From the NCBI RefSeq assembly GCF_900110255.1, contig NZ_FODD01000001.1:310001-374000 (forward strand): DNA of 64,000 nucleotides, read 5' to 3'. Made by a program: the position numbers and the translations under genes. Source of the stretch: Actinacidiphila rubida. GTDB lineage: Bacteria > Actinomycetota > Actinomycetes > Streptomycetales > Streptomycetaceae. This document shows, piece by piece, positions 25,740 to 36,172 of the stretch (positions are counted from its first letter, which is position 1; each line of letters starts with the position of its first letter). Below the pieces are notes generated by a model. It made no database searches, was not told the origin of the DNA, and worked only from the letters and a program-made list of their open reading frames with translations.

Positions 25740-26717
25740 TCAGTGGCCGTCCTCGAAGAGGCTGGTCACCGAGCCGTCCTGGAAGACCTCGCGGACCGCG
25801 TTGGCGATGATCGGCGCCATCGACAGCACGGTGATCTTGTCGAGGTTCAGCTGCTGCGGCGTGGGCAGCGTGTCCGTCAGCACGAACTCGCTGACCTTGG
25901 AGTTCTTCAGCCGGTCCGCGGCCGGGCCGGAGAGCACGCCGTGGGTGGCCGTCACGATGACGTCCTCGGCGCCGTTGGCGAACAGCGCGTCGGCGGCGGC
26001 GCAGATCGTGCCGCCGGTGTCGATCATGTCGTCGACCAGCACGCAGACGCGGCCCTTGACGTCGCCGACGACCTCGTGGACCTTCACCTCGTTGGCGATG
26101 TTCGGGTCGCGGCGCTTGTGCACGATGGCCAGCGGCGCGCCCAGCCGGTCGCACCAGCGGTCGGCGACGCGGACCCGGCCGGCGTCCGGCGAGACGATCG
26201 TCAGCTTGGAGCGGTCGACCTTCGAGCCCACGTAGTCGGCGAGCACCGGCAGCGCGAACAGGTGGTCCACCGGGCCGTCGAAGAAGCCCTGGATCTGGTC
26301 GGTGTGCAGGTCGACCGTGAGGATCCGGTCGGCGCCCGCGGTCTTGAACAGGTCGGCCATCAGGCGGGCCGAGATCGGCTCGCGGCCGCGGTGCTTCTTG
26401 TCCTGGCGGGCGTAGCCGTAGAACGGCACGATCACGGTGATGCTCCGCGCGGAGGCCCGCTTCAGAGCGTCCAGCATGATCAGCTGTTCCATGACCCACT
26501 GGTTGATGGGGCTGGTGTGGCTCTGCATGAGGAAGCAGTCGGCGCCGCGGGCCGACTCCTCGAACCGCACGTAGATCTCGCCGTTGGCGAAGTCGAAGGC
26601 GCGGGTGGGTACGAGGTCCACGTCGAGTTCCTGTGCCACCGCCTCCGCCAGATCGGGGTGGGCGCGGCCGGAGAAGAACATCATCTTCTTCTCACCGGTC
26701 GTCTTGATCCCGGTCAC
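25740..26717 (-). CDS. prs: Ribose-phosphate pyrophosphokinase
   Basis: GTG 26717 (VTGIKTTGEKKMMFFSGRAHP) is chosen because AAGGAG lies 8 bases upstream, although the frame is open to 26801. The 325-residue enzyme has the ATP-binding FFSGRAHP and RQDKKHRGREPIS segments, the regulatory-flexible VDLHTDQIQGFF loop, and the PRPP loop VLVDDMIDTGGT. It makes phosphoribosyl pyrophosphate from ribose-5-phosphate and ATP for nucleotide, His and Trp synthesis. It is followed by rplY and preceded by glmU on the same strand, the standard actinobacterial order. Confidence 0.96.
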   Translation of the reverse strand: MTGIKTTGEKKMMFFSGRAHPDLAEAVAQELDVDLVPTRAFDFANGEIYVRFEESARGADCFLMQSHTSPINQWVMEQLIMLDALKRASARSITVIVPFYGYARQDKKHRGREPISARLMADLFKTAGADRILTVDLHTDQIQGFFDGPVDHLFALPVLADYVGSKVDRSKLTIVSPDAGRVRVADRWCDRLGAPLAIVHKRRDPNIANEVKVHEVVGDVKGRVCVLVDDMIDTGGTICAAADALFANGAEDVIVTATHGVLSGPAADRLKNSKVSEFVLTDTLPTPQQLNLDKITVLSMAPIIANAVREVFQDGSVTSLFEDGH

Positions 26718-26916
26718 TGCACCGTCTCCTTGGTGTTCGACTGGTGTTCGACACAGCGTCGCCCGGAGTTGGGCGAGCTGGCGGAATTGTGTGCACCCCA
26801 CACGGTACGCCCCATCCGCTGCACCTGTGCACCTCGGAGGTGGTGCTGACCACCGAGTGAGACGACCCTCACTCGGTTCGCGTGTCAGTCCTGGTCAGTC
26901 GTCGGTCAGTCGTCGG

Positions 26917-28368
26917 TCAGTCCTCGGGGTGTGCCTGCGCTGCGCGGTCGGCCGCCTGCGCAGCGGCACTGCCGGGGCGCTTGCGGGCGACCCAGCCCTC
27001 GATGTTCCGCTGCTGGCCGCGGGCCACCGCGAGCGAGCCGGCCGGCACGTCCTTGGTGATCACCGAGCCGGCCGCGGTGTACGCGCCGTCCCCGACGACG
27101 ACCGGCGCCACGAACATGTTGTCCGAGCCGGTCTTGCAGTAACTGCCGATGGTCGTGTGGTGCTTGGCCTCGCCGTCGTAGTTCACGAAGACGCTGGCCG
27201 CGCCGATGTTGGTGTACTCGCCGATGGTGGCGTCGCCCACATAGCTCAGGTGCGGGACCTTGGTGCCCTCGCCGATCGTGGCGTTCTTCATCTCGACGTA
27301 CGTACCGGCCTTGGCCTTCAGGCCCAACCGGGTGCCGGGGCGCAGGTAGGCGAACGGGCCGACGCTGGCCTCGTCACCGATCTCGGCCTGGTCCGCGACG
27401 GTGTTGGAGACCTTGGCGCCGGCGCCGACCGAGGTGTCGGTGAGCGTGCAGTTCGGGCCGACCTCGGCGGCGGCGCCGATCGCGGTGGCGCCGCGCAGCT
27501 GGGTGTTGGGGTGGATCACGCAGTCGGGCGTGAAGACCACGTCGGCGTCGACCCAGGTGCTGGCCGGGTCGACGATGGTCGCGCCGTCCAGCATGGCCTG
27601 GTGCAGCAGCCGGTCGTTGAGCACCCGGCGGGCCTCGGCGAGCTGCACCCGGTTGTTCACGCCCGCGATCTCCCGGTGGTCGGCGGCGGTGAACGCGCCC
27701 ACCCGGTGGCCGGCCTCGCGCAGGATCGCGAGGGTGTCGGTGAGGTACTCCTCACCCTGCGAGTTGTCGGTGGTCACCTTGCCCAGCGCCTCGGCCAGCA
27801 GCGTCGCGTCGTACGCGTACACCCCGGAGTTGATCTCCGTGATGGCCTGCTGGGCGACGCTGGCGTCCTTCTGCTCCACGATCTCGGTGACCTGGCCGTC
27901 GGCGGCGCGGATGATCCGCCCGTAGCCCGTCGGGTCCGGGACCTGCGCGGTGAGCACGGTGACCGCGTTGCCGTCCTGCTCGTGCAGCCGGACCAGGGTG
28001 GCCAGCGTCTCGGCGGTCAGCAGCGGGGTGTCGCCGTAGGTGACGACCAGCGTGCCGTCGAGCACGAGGCCCTGCCGGGCCGCCTCGTCCAGGGCGACGC
28101 GGACCGCGTGCCCGGTGCCGTTCTGCTCGTGCTGCACCGCGGTCAGCGCCTGCGGGTCCAGTCCGGCCAGGTGCTCGCCGACCTGCTCACGGGCGTGGCC
28201 CACGACGACCACCAGGTGCTCGGGGTCGAGCGCGCGGGAGGCGGCCACGACGTGGCCGACCAGCGAGCGGCCGCTGATCGCGTGCAGGACCTTCGGGGTG
28301 GCCGACTTCATGCGAGTGCCCTCACCCGCGGCGAGGATGACGACGGCAGCCGGACGATTCGGGCTCAC
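26917..28368 (-). CDS. glmU: Bifunctional N-acetylglucosamine-1-phosphate uridyltransferase / glucosamine-1-phosphate acetyltransferase
   Basis: GTG 28368 (VSPNRPAAVVILAAGEGTRMKS) is chosen for its GGAG site; the frame extends to 28671 through the tRNA gene, which rules out the longer form. The 483-residue protein has the N-terminal nucleotidyltransferase domain (LAAGEGTRMKS, QNGTGHAV, YGDTPLL) and the C-terminal left-handed beta helix with hexapeptide repeats (about 265-440), including the NYDGEAKHHT acetyltransferase motif. It makes UDP-GlcNAc for peptidoglycan. Two tandem stem-loops lie between the gene and the upstream tRNA-Gln. Confidence 0.97.
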   Translation of the reverse strand: MSPNRPAAVVILAAGEGTRMKSATPKVLHAISGRSLVGHVVAASRALDPEHLVVVVGHAREQVGEHLAGLDPQALTAVQHEQNGTGHAVRVALDEAARQGLVLDGTLVVTYGDTPLLTAETLATLVRLHEQDGNAVTVLTAQVPDPTGYGRIIRAADGQVTEIVEQKDASVAQQAITEINSGVYAYDATLLAEALGKVTTDNSQGEEYLTDTLAILREAGHRVGAFTAADHREIAGVNNRVQLAEARRVLNDRLLHQAMLDGATIVDPASTWVDADVVFTPDCVIHPNTQLRGATAIGAAAEVGPNCTLTDTSVGAGAKVSNTVADQAEIGDEASVGPFAYLRPGTRLGLKAKAGTYVEMKNATIGEGTKVPHLSYVGDATIGEYTNIGAASVFVNYDGEAKHHTTIGSYCKTGSDNMFVAPVVVGDGAYTAAGSVITKDVPAGSLAVARGQQRNIEGWVARKRPGSAAAQAADRAAQAHPED

Positions 28369-28387
28369 GGGGGAGACTCCTCGGCTT

Positions 28388-28429
28388 CGGGTGCTTGACA
28401 CCCGGAGGATTTCGGGTGCTTGACACCCG
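28388..28429 (-). repeat. Two tandem stem-loops in the glmU leader
   Basis: CGGGTGCTTGACACCCG occurs twice (28388-28404 and 28413-28429), period 25. Each copy is a 6-bp GC stem (CGGGTG/CACCCG) with a five-base loop. They lie 20-60 bases upstream of the glmU start and 60 bases after the tRNA-Gln gene on the same strand, so they could end the tRNA transcript or form a double attenuator in the glmU leader. On the plus strand each copy also contains TTGACA. Confidence 0.65.
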
Positions 28430-28488
28430 CAGGATACCGAGGTGCTGTACCGGGGGTTCACCGGCGCCGACGCCACCGGATCGACTGC

Positions 28489-28559
28489 TCCGCCGCCAGG
28501 ACTCGAACCCGGACTTAAGGCACCAAAAGCCCCAGTGCTGCCAATTACACCACGGCGGA
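28489..28559 (-). tRNA. tRNA-Gln (anticodon TTG)
   Basis: On the minus strand the 71-base sequence starts TCCGCCG and ends CGGCGGA, forming a 7-bp acceptor stem. The D-arm (GTGTAATTGGCAGCAC), a 7-base anticodon loop TTTTGGT with anticodon TTG, and the T-arm with GGTTCGAGTCC are all present. The anticodon stem includes two G-T pairs. CCA is not encoded, as usual in streptomycetes. It is the only tRNA found in the window. Confidence 0.93.
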
Positions 28560-28739
28560 TCAACTCGACGTCCCGGGCCCGTCGTCGGGCCCTGCCGGGC
28601 TGGTCGACCCCATCATGCCGTACGGGCGGGGGTGGGCGCGACGGTGATCCGGGGTAGACATCGGGCAGCACCGGTCACGCACCGGTCAGGCATGCCTTAC
28701 CTCGCGTGGTCCTGTTGCCCTGGCAGGCGCCGCTGCAAT

Positions 28740-28757
28740 ACTTACGGAGCCGTAGGT
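28740..28757. promoter_or_regulatory. TetR-type operator at the desaturase promoter
   Basis: ACTTACGGAGCCGTAGGT is a palindrome (TACGG-AG-CCGTA core at 28743-28754) 52-69 bases upstream of the desaturase ATG. TTGCCC (28715-28720) and ATACTT (28738-28743) are possible -35/-10 boxes, so a bound repressor would cover the -10. The TetR gene two bases beyond the desaturase operon start region's 3' end is the obvious candidate; this pairing is inference. Confidence 0.55.
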
Positions 28758-28808
28758 TCCGTGGCACACGCCACCACCAGCCCCCACGACAGCCGACAAG
28801 GGACAGAC

Positions 28809-29801
28809 ATGACCACACAAACGGACGTGATCACCGAGTCCCGGGAACCCGGGCCCTCGGGGCAGGATCCGCAGGATCCCCTCGCCACACGCGGCGGCGA
28901 GAGCAAGCGGTCCATCGAGCAGCTCGCCCTGCTCCTGTTCATCTGCATCCCGTTCGTCGCCCTGGTCGCGGCGGTCCCGCTGGCCTGGGGCCACGGGATG
29001 AGCTGGCTGGACCTCGGCCTGATGGTCGGCATGTACTTCCTGGGCTGCCACGGCATCACGATCGGCTTCCACCGGCACTTCACCCACGGCTCGTTCAAGG
29101 CGAAGCGGCCGCTGAAGATCGCGCTGGCCATCGCCGGCTCGATGGCCGTCGAGGGCCCGATCGTGCGCTGGGTCGCCGACCACCGCCGGCACCACAAGTT
29201 CAGCGACGCGGAGGGCGACCCGCACAGCCCCTGGCGCTACGGCGAGACGCTGCCGGCCCTGATGAAGGGCCTGTGGTGGGCGCACATGGGCTGGCTCTTC
29301 GACGAGGAGCAGACCTCCCAGCAGAAGTACGCCCCCGACCTGATCAAGGACCCGGCCATCCGCCGCGTCTCCCGCGACTTCTGGCTGTGGACCGCGATCT
29401 CCCTGCTGATCCCGCCGCTCGTCGGCGGTCTGGCCACCATGTCGTGGTACGGCGCGTTCACCGCGTTCTTCTGGGGTTCGCTCGTCCGGGTGGCTCTTCT
29501 GCACCACGTCACGTGGTCCATCAACTCGATCTGCCACGCGGTCGGCAAGCGCCCGTTCAAGTCCCGCGACCGGTCCGGCAACGTGTGGTGGCTGGCGGTC
29601 CTTTCCTGCGGCGAGTCGTGGCACAACCTCCACCACGCCGACCCCACCGCCGCGCGCCACGGCGTGCTCCGCGGCCAGATCGACTCCAGCGCCCGCATCA
29701 TCCGCTGGTTCGAGATGGCCGGCTGGGCCACCGACGTCCGCTGGCCGGACGCCGAACGTATCGCCTCCCGCCGCCAGGACGCCGTGCAGAAAGCGGCATG
29801 A
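28809..29801 (+). CDS. Acyl-CoA/fatty acid desaturase
   Basis: Start ATG 28809 (MTTQTDVITESREPG). The 330-residue membrane protein has the three His boxes of stearoyl-CoA-type delta-9 desaturases: HRHFTH (88-93), HRRHH (125-129) and HNLHH (about 273-277), with four hydrophobic helices between. They hold the di-iron centre that inserts a double bond into acyl chains using O2, at the cytoplasmic membrane. A TetR gene follows after 7 bases and a TetR-type palindrome overlaps the promoter, which suggests control by the lipid state of the cell. Confidence 0.93.
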   Translation: MTTQTDVITESREPGPSGQDPQDPLATRGGESKRSIEQLALLLFICIPFVALVAAVPLAWGHGMSWLDLGLMVGMYFLGCHGITIGFHRHFTHGSFKAKRPLKIALAIAGSMAVEGPIVRWVADHRRHHKFSDAEGDPHSPWRYGETLPALMKGLWWAHMGWLFDEEQTSQQKYAPDLIKDPAIRRVSRDFWLWTAISLLIPPLVGGLATMSWYGAFTAFFWGSLVRVALLHHVTWSINSICHAVGKRPFKSRDRSGNVWWLAVLSCGESWHNLHHADPTAARHGVLRGQIDSSARIIRWFEMAGWATDVRWPDAERIASRRQDAVQKAA

Positions 29802-29808
29802 TGGACAG

Positions 29809-30489
29809 GTGAGCGACGGCAACAACGCACGGGGGACGGCCACCGGTACGGCGGGCCCGTCGGCGCGGCGCGCGCGACGGGTCCGCATGACCGGCAAGGA
29901 ACGGCGCGAGCAGCTGCTCGACGTGGGCCGGGTGCTCTTCGCCGAGCGCGGCTACGAGGGCACCTCCGTCGAGGAGATCGCGCACACCGCCGGCGTGTCC
30001 AAGCCGGTCGTCTACGAGCACTTCGGCGGCAAGGAAGGCCTCTACGCCGTCGTGGTGGACCGCGAGATGCGCCGCCTGCTGGACATGGTCACCGGCGCGC
30101 TCACCGGGGGGCACCCCCGGGAGCTGCTGGAGCAGGCCGCGTTCGCGCTCCTCGACTACATCGAGCAGTACACCGACGGGTTCCGCATCCTGGTGCGGGA
30201 CTCGCCCGTCGCCCAGTCCACCGGCACCTTCGCGTCGCTGATCAGCGACATCGCCACCCAGGTCGAGGACATCCTCGGGCACGAGTTCACCCAGCGCGGC
30301 TTCGACGCCAAGCTCGCGCCGCTCTACGCGCAGGCGCTCGTCGGCATGGTGGCCCTCACCGGCCAGTGGTGGCTGGACGCCCAGCGCCCCGGCAAGGCCG
30401 AGGTCGTCTCCCACCTGGTCAACCTGTCGTGGAACGGCCTGTCCGGCCTGGAGCCCCGTCCGCGGCTGATCGGCCACCGCAAGAGCTGA
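29809..30489 (+). CDS. TetR-family transcriptional regulator
   Basis: The GTG start at 29809 gives 226 residues. After about 28 basic, disordered residues comes the TetR helix-turn-helix (RREQLLDVGRVLFAERGYEGTSVEEIAHTAGVSKPVVYEHFGGKEGLY) and then an all-helical ligand domain. It is placed 7 bases behind the desaturase gene and is probably co-transcribed with it. Together with the palindrome at the desaturase promoter this suggests a repressor of fatty acid desaturation, analogous to DesT/FasR-type regulators; the ligand is unknown. Confidence 0.9.
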   Translation: MSDGNNARGTATGTAGPSARRARRVRMTGKERREQLLDVGRVLFAERGYEGTSVEEIAHTAGVSKPVVYEHFGGKEGLYAVVVDREMRRLLDMVTGALTGGHPRELLEQAAFALLDYIEQYTDGFRILVRDSPVAQSTGTFASLISDIATQVEDILGHEFTQRGFDAKLAPLYAQALVGMVALTGQWWLDAQRPGKAEVVSHLVNLSWNGLSGLEPRPRLIGHRKS

Positions 30490-30505
30490 CGGCCCCCCGC
30501 ACGCA

Positions 30506-30551
30506 CCGACGCCCGGTGGCACCGGTTCCCACCGGTGCCACCGGGCGTCGG
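30506..30551. terminator. Very strong bidirectional terminator hairpin
   Basis: A perfect 21-bp stem (arm begins CCGACGCCCGG) with a TCCC tetraloop separates the convergent TetR and ppc genes, 16 bases past one stop and 31 past the other. Confidence 0.85.
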
Positions 30552-30582
30552 CCGTACCGCCCGCGCCGCGCGGGCGGCGGGG

Positions 30583-33324
<2,742 letters not shown>

Positions 33325-33505
33325 AGGTGCGGCTCCTTGTGCAGATGGTGGACGGGATGTTTCGGAGCACGAGGCCGTGCTCGCGGACCGCGCTGTCCGA
33401 CCCCACCAGGATAGGTGGCCGTCCTCGAGCCGAGACGGCGCGCCCACCAGCCGGACACCGGACGGGGCCGGTACACCGGCCGGGCCACCGCCTACGCTGG
33501 ACGCC

Positions 33506-34837
33506 ATGAGTACGACGGGGGCGCACGTACCGGACGACGGGGCAGGAGGACGGACCGGGTCCGGCTGGTGGTGGTGGCCGAGGCGGCGCAGCCTCGCCTT
33601 CGACGCGACGCTCGCCGCGGTCTCCGCGCTGGAGTGCGCGTTCGAGGGCGCCACGTTCGCGCAGAAGACCGGCATCGCGACGACGCTGGGCGCGTTCGTC
33701 GGCCTGATGGTCGGCACGGTCCTGCTGCTGCGCCGGCGCTGGCCGGTGGCGGTCGTGCTGGTCGGCATCGCGGTCAGCCCGGCCCAGATGGGGTTCCTGC
33801 TCTCGCTGGTCGGCCTCTACACCCTGGCCGCCTCCGAGGTGCCGCGGCGGATCACCGTCGCGCTCGCCTCGATGAACGGCTTCGGCACCATGCTCGTCGC
33901 GTTCCTCACCTTCGAGGACGGCATGCGCGACTCGGGCGGCACGTCGATGGCGCTGCCGCTGACGCTGATCGTCTCCGCGCTGATGGCCTTCGGCCTGACC
34001 GCGCCGCCGGTGCTGCTCGGGCTCTACGCCCGGGCCAGGCGCCGGCTCGTGGAGAGCCTGCGGGAACGCGCGGACGGCCTGGAGCGCGAGCTGGAACTCC
34101 TCGCGGAGAAGGCGCAGGAGCGGGCCGAACGGGCACGCGCGGACGAGCGCACCCGGATCGCCCGCGAGATGCACGACGTGGTCGCACACCGGGTGAGCCT
34201 CATGGTGGTGCACGCCGCCGCGCTCAAGGCGGTCGCCCTGAAGGACCCGCAGAAGGCGTCCGCGAGCGCGGAACTGCTGGGCGACATGGGACGGCAGGCG
34301 CTCACCGAACTCCGGCAGATGCTGGGGGTGCTGCGCACGGCTTCGGAGACGGGGGCGGCGGGTGCGCCGCTCCCGGCGGCGGCCGCCGCCGCGGTGGTGA
34401 CGTCGGTGGTCGCGGCGGTCGGGGCCGAGGAGGACGACGGGCCCTGCCTGGCCCAGCTGGCCGAGCTGGTGGAGGAGTCGGTGGCCGCCGGCATGGGCGT
34501 GGTGCTCGCCGTCGAGGGCGAGTCGCGGCCCTGCGGGCCGCGGATCGAGGCGACGGTGTACCGGGTGGTGCAGGAGGCGCTCACCAACGTGCACAAGCAT
34601 GCGGCCGGGGCGAAGGCGCGGGTTCTTCTCGCGTACCGCGAGGCCGAGGTGGCGGTGCTCATCACCAACGGCCCCTCGGACGGGTCCGCCCCCACCCGCC
34701 TCCCCAGTGGCGGCCACGGCCTCCTCGGCATGCGGGAACGTGTCTCCTCCCACGGCGGCGGCTTCGCCGCGGGCCCCACCCCCGAGGGCGGCTTCCGCGT
34801 CTCCGCGATGATCCCCTTGCAGGCCGCCATCACTTGA
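33506..34837 (+). CDS. NarL-type sensor histidine kinase without adjacent regulator
   Basis: The 443-residue protein starts [12 protein letters not shown] and has a run of four Trp and basic residues before four or five membrane helices (about 35-175), a coiled linker, and a HisKA_3 dimerisation domain with phosphoacceptor His223 ([12 protein letters not shown]). The ATPase part shows the N box ([11 protein letters not shown]) and G box ([12 protein letters not shown]). It should phosphorylate a NarL/LuxR-type regulator, but none is next to it; the regulators at 16.5 and 20.9 kb are 12-17 kb away. The signal is unknown. Confidence 0.9.
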   Translation: MSTTGAHVPDDGAGGRTGSGWWWWPRRRSLAFDATLAAVSALECAFEGATFAQKTGIATTLGAFVGLMVGTVLLLRRRWPVAVVLVGIAVSPAQMGFLLSLVGLYTLAASEVPRRITVALASMNGFGTMLVAFLTFEDGMRDSGGTSMALPLTLIVSALMAFGLTAPPVLLGLYARARRRLVESLRERADGLERELELLAEKAQERAERARADERTRIAREMHDVVAHRVSLMVVHAAALKAVALKDPQKASASAELLGDMGRQALTELRQMLGVLRTASETGAAGAPLPAAAAAAVVTSVVAAVGAEEDDGPCLAQLAELVEESVAAGMGVVLAVEGESRPCGPRIEATVYRVVQEALTNVHKHAAGAKARVLLAYREAEVAVLITNGPSDGSAPTRLPSGGHGLLGMRERVSSHGGGFAAGPTPEGGFRVSAMIPLQAAIT

Positions 34838-35046
34838 CGCGCTCCCGTCGCGCGCGGGGTTGCGCCCCCGCAGGGGCGCGGGGAACGGCGCGATCACCCC
34901 GCGCGGCGCCGCGGTCCGTCACCGTCCCGTGGGGGCTGTTCGATCGCCCCGGCCCACCGGCGGGTGGCGGCGCGCCCGCGCGGGCCGGCCTTCGCGCGCG
35001 CAGGGCGAACCGTGGCCCGCGGGGAGGGAACCCCAGGCCGCGAGGT
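34838..35046. repeat. Dispersed-type intergenic repeat containing a hairpin
   Basis: The gap between the kinase and the coiled-coil gene contains GCGCCCC-CGCA-GGGGCGC (34862-34879), a perfect 7-bp stem, followed by CGGGGAACGGCGCGATC. From memory, very similar CGCGGGGAAC-GCGCGA sequences are scattered in the intergenic regions of many Streptomyces genomes, where they resemble REP elements. The hairpin may also end the kinase transcript. No gene was seen. Confidence 0.55.
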
Positions 35047-35943
35047 CTAGGATTCGCGGCCGGTGAGGGCGGCGAGCGTCGCGCGGATGTGGGCCAGATG
35101 GGCCCGGATCTCGTCGCGGTGCTCCTCGTGCTCGCGCAGGGTGCGCTCCGCGTCGAGCCGCACGCGCTCCTCGTGCGACCGCGCCTGCGAGAGCAGCGCC
35201 GTGGCGCGGGCCCCCGCGTCGGCCTCCTGCGCGCGCAGCGCCTCCTCCGCCTCGGCGCGCTCGCGCTGCGCCTCCTGGAGGCGCCGTTCCGCGTCGGCGA
35301 GCAGGTCGGAGAGCTTGCTGTCGACGCCGGCCTCGCGCTCGGCCAGCTCGTGCTCCAGCTCCTCCCGCCGCGCCCGCCGCACCGCGTCCGCCTGGGCGGT
35401 CTCCTCACGGAAGCGGCTGTGCACGCCCTCGACCACCGCCGCGGCCTCGCCGCGCACCGCGTCGGCCTCGCCGCGGGCCTCGCCCAGGATCTCCGCGGCC
35501 TCGCCGCACGCCTCGTCCAGGACGGCCTGCGCCGCGTCCTCGGCCGCGGCCAGCCGCGCCGACGCGGCCGCGCGGGCCTCGTCCTGGAGGGTGCGGCGCG
35601 CGGTGTCCGCCGCGTCCCTGGCGTACTGCGCCTCCACGTCCGCCCGGTCGCGTACGGCCTGCGCCTCCTCCTCCACCATCCGCAGGAGGTCCACCGCGCC
35701 CGGGCCCAGCGACTCGTACGAGGACGCGGCCAGCGCGTCCACCTGCCGGCGGAGCGCCGTGCACTCCGCGTCCATCTCGTTGGCGAGGACGGTCAGCCGG
35801 GCCGCGCGCTCCCACGCGGCGTCCCGATCCTCGGAGAGTTCGTCCAGGAAGCGGTCCACCTGGTCCGGCCGGTACCCGCGGCTGCGGACCGTGTCGAACC
35901 GCCCCTGCGCTTCATCCGGTGTGGTCGTCGTGTCACTGCTCAT
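35047..35943 (-). CDS. DivIVA/FilP-like coiled-coil protein
   Basis: The 298-residue protein begins with a short region and then FDTVRSRGYRPDQVDRFLDELSEDRDAAWE, which resembles the DivIVA/FilP N-terminal motif (RRGYDxxQVD). Nearly everything after residue 40 is a charged Ala/Glu/Arg heptad coiled coil with no membrane segment. Such proteins, often misannotated as cellulose-binding, form polar or filamentous scaffolds in streptomycete hyphae (FilP, Scy). This one is not recognised as either by length or sequence, so a scaffold role is inference. It has a GAGGGG ribosome site and is transcribed toward the histidine kinase. Confidence 0.72.
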   Translation of the reverse strand: MSSDTTTTPDEAQGRFDTVRSRGYRPDQVDRFLDELSEDRDAAWERAARLTVLANEMDAECTALRRQVDALAASSYESLGPGAVDLLRMVEEEAQAVRDRADVEAQYARDAADTARRTLQDEARAAASARLAAAEDAAQAVLDEACGEAAEILGEARGEADAVRGEAAAVVEGVHSRFREETAQADAVRRARREELEHELAEREAGVDSKLSDLLADAERRLQEAQRERAEAEEALRAQEADAGARATALLSQARSHEERVRLDAERTLREHEEHRDEIRAHLAHIRATLAALTGRES

Positions 35944-36098
35944 GGCGTGTGCCCCTCGCCGTCGGGCCGGTCCGAGTCATGGCCGTGCGGCCGCGCGCTC
36001 TGCCCCATTTTTCGCTTATGCCCGAATTGTACGGGCTACGACACTCCGGCCTTTCTCCTACCCGGGCGACGCGAGGCAGCCACCTGCCGGAACGCGCG

Positions 36099-36134
36099 GG
36101 GGCCGGGTGGAGGACATGTCCTCCACCCGGCCCC
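36099..36134. terminator. Terminator: fully palindromic 36-bp hairpin
   Basis: The 36 bases are perfectly self-complementary (arm begins GGGGCCGGGTGGAGG, centre ACATGT), giving a stem of up to 16 bp with a small loop. It lies 38 bases past the stop codon of the large SUKH-4 gene. Confidence 0.82.
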
Positions 36135-36172
36135 TCGACCGGCTCCTGGTGCGCGGCAGTTGCGCGCGGCGG

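Noticed and set aside
28489-28559. tRNA-Gln as a phage/ICE attachment site
   Set aside because: No integrase gene and no second copy of the tRNA 3' end was seen in the window; neighbours are core genes.
28372-28671. N-terminal extension of glmU
   Set aside because: The longer frame would translate through the tRNA-Gln gene and the twin stem-loops; GTG 28368 has a proper ribosome site and the family's usual N-terminus.
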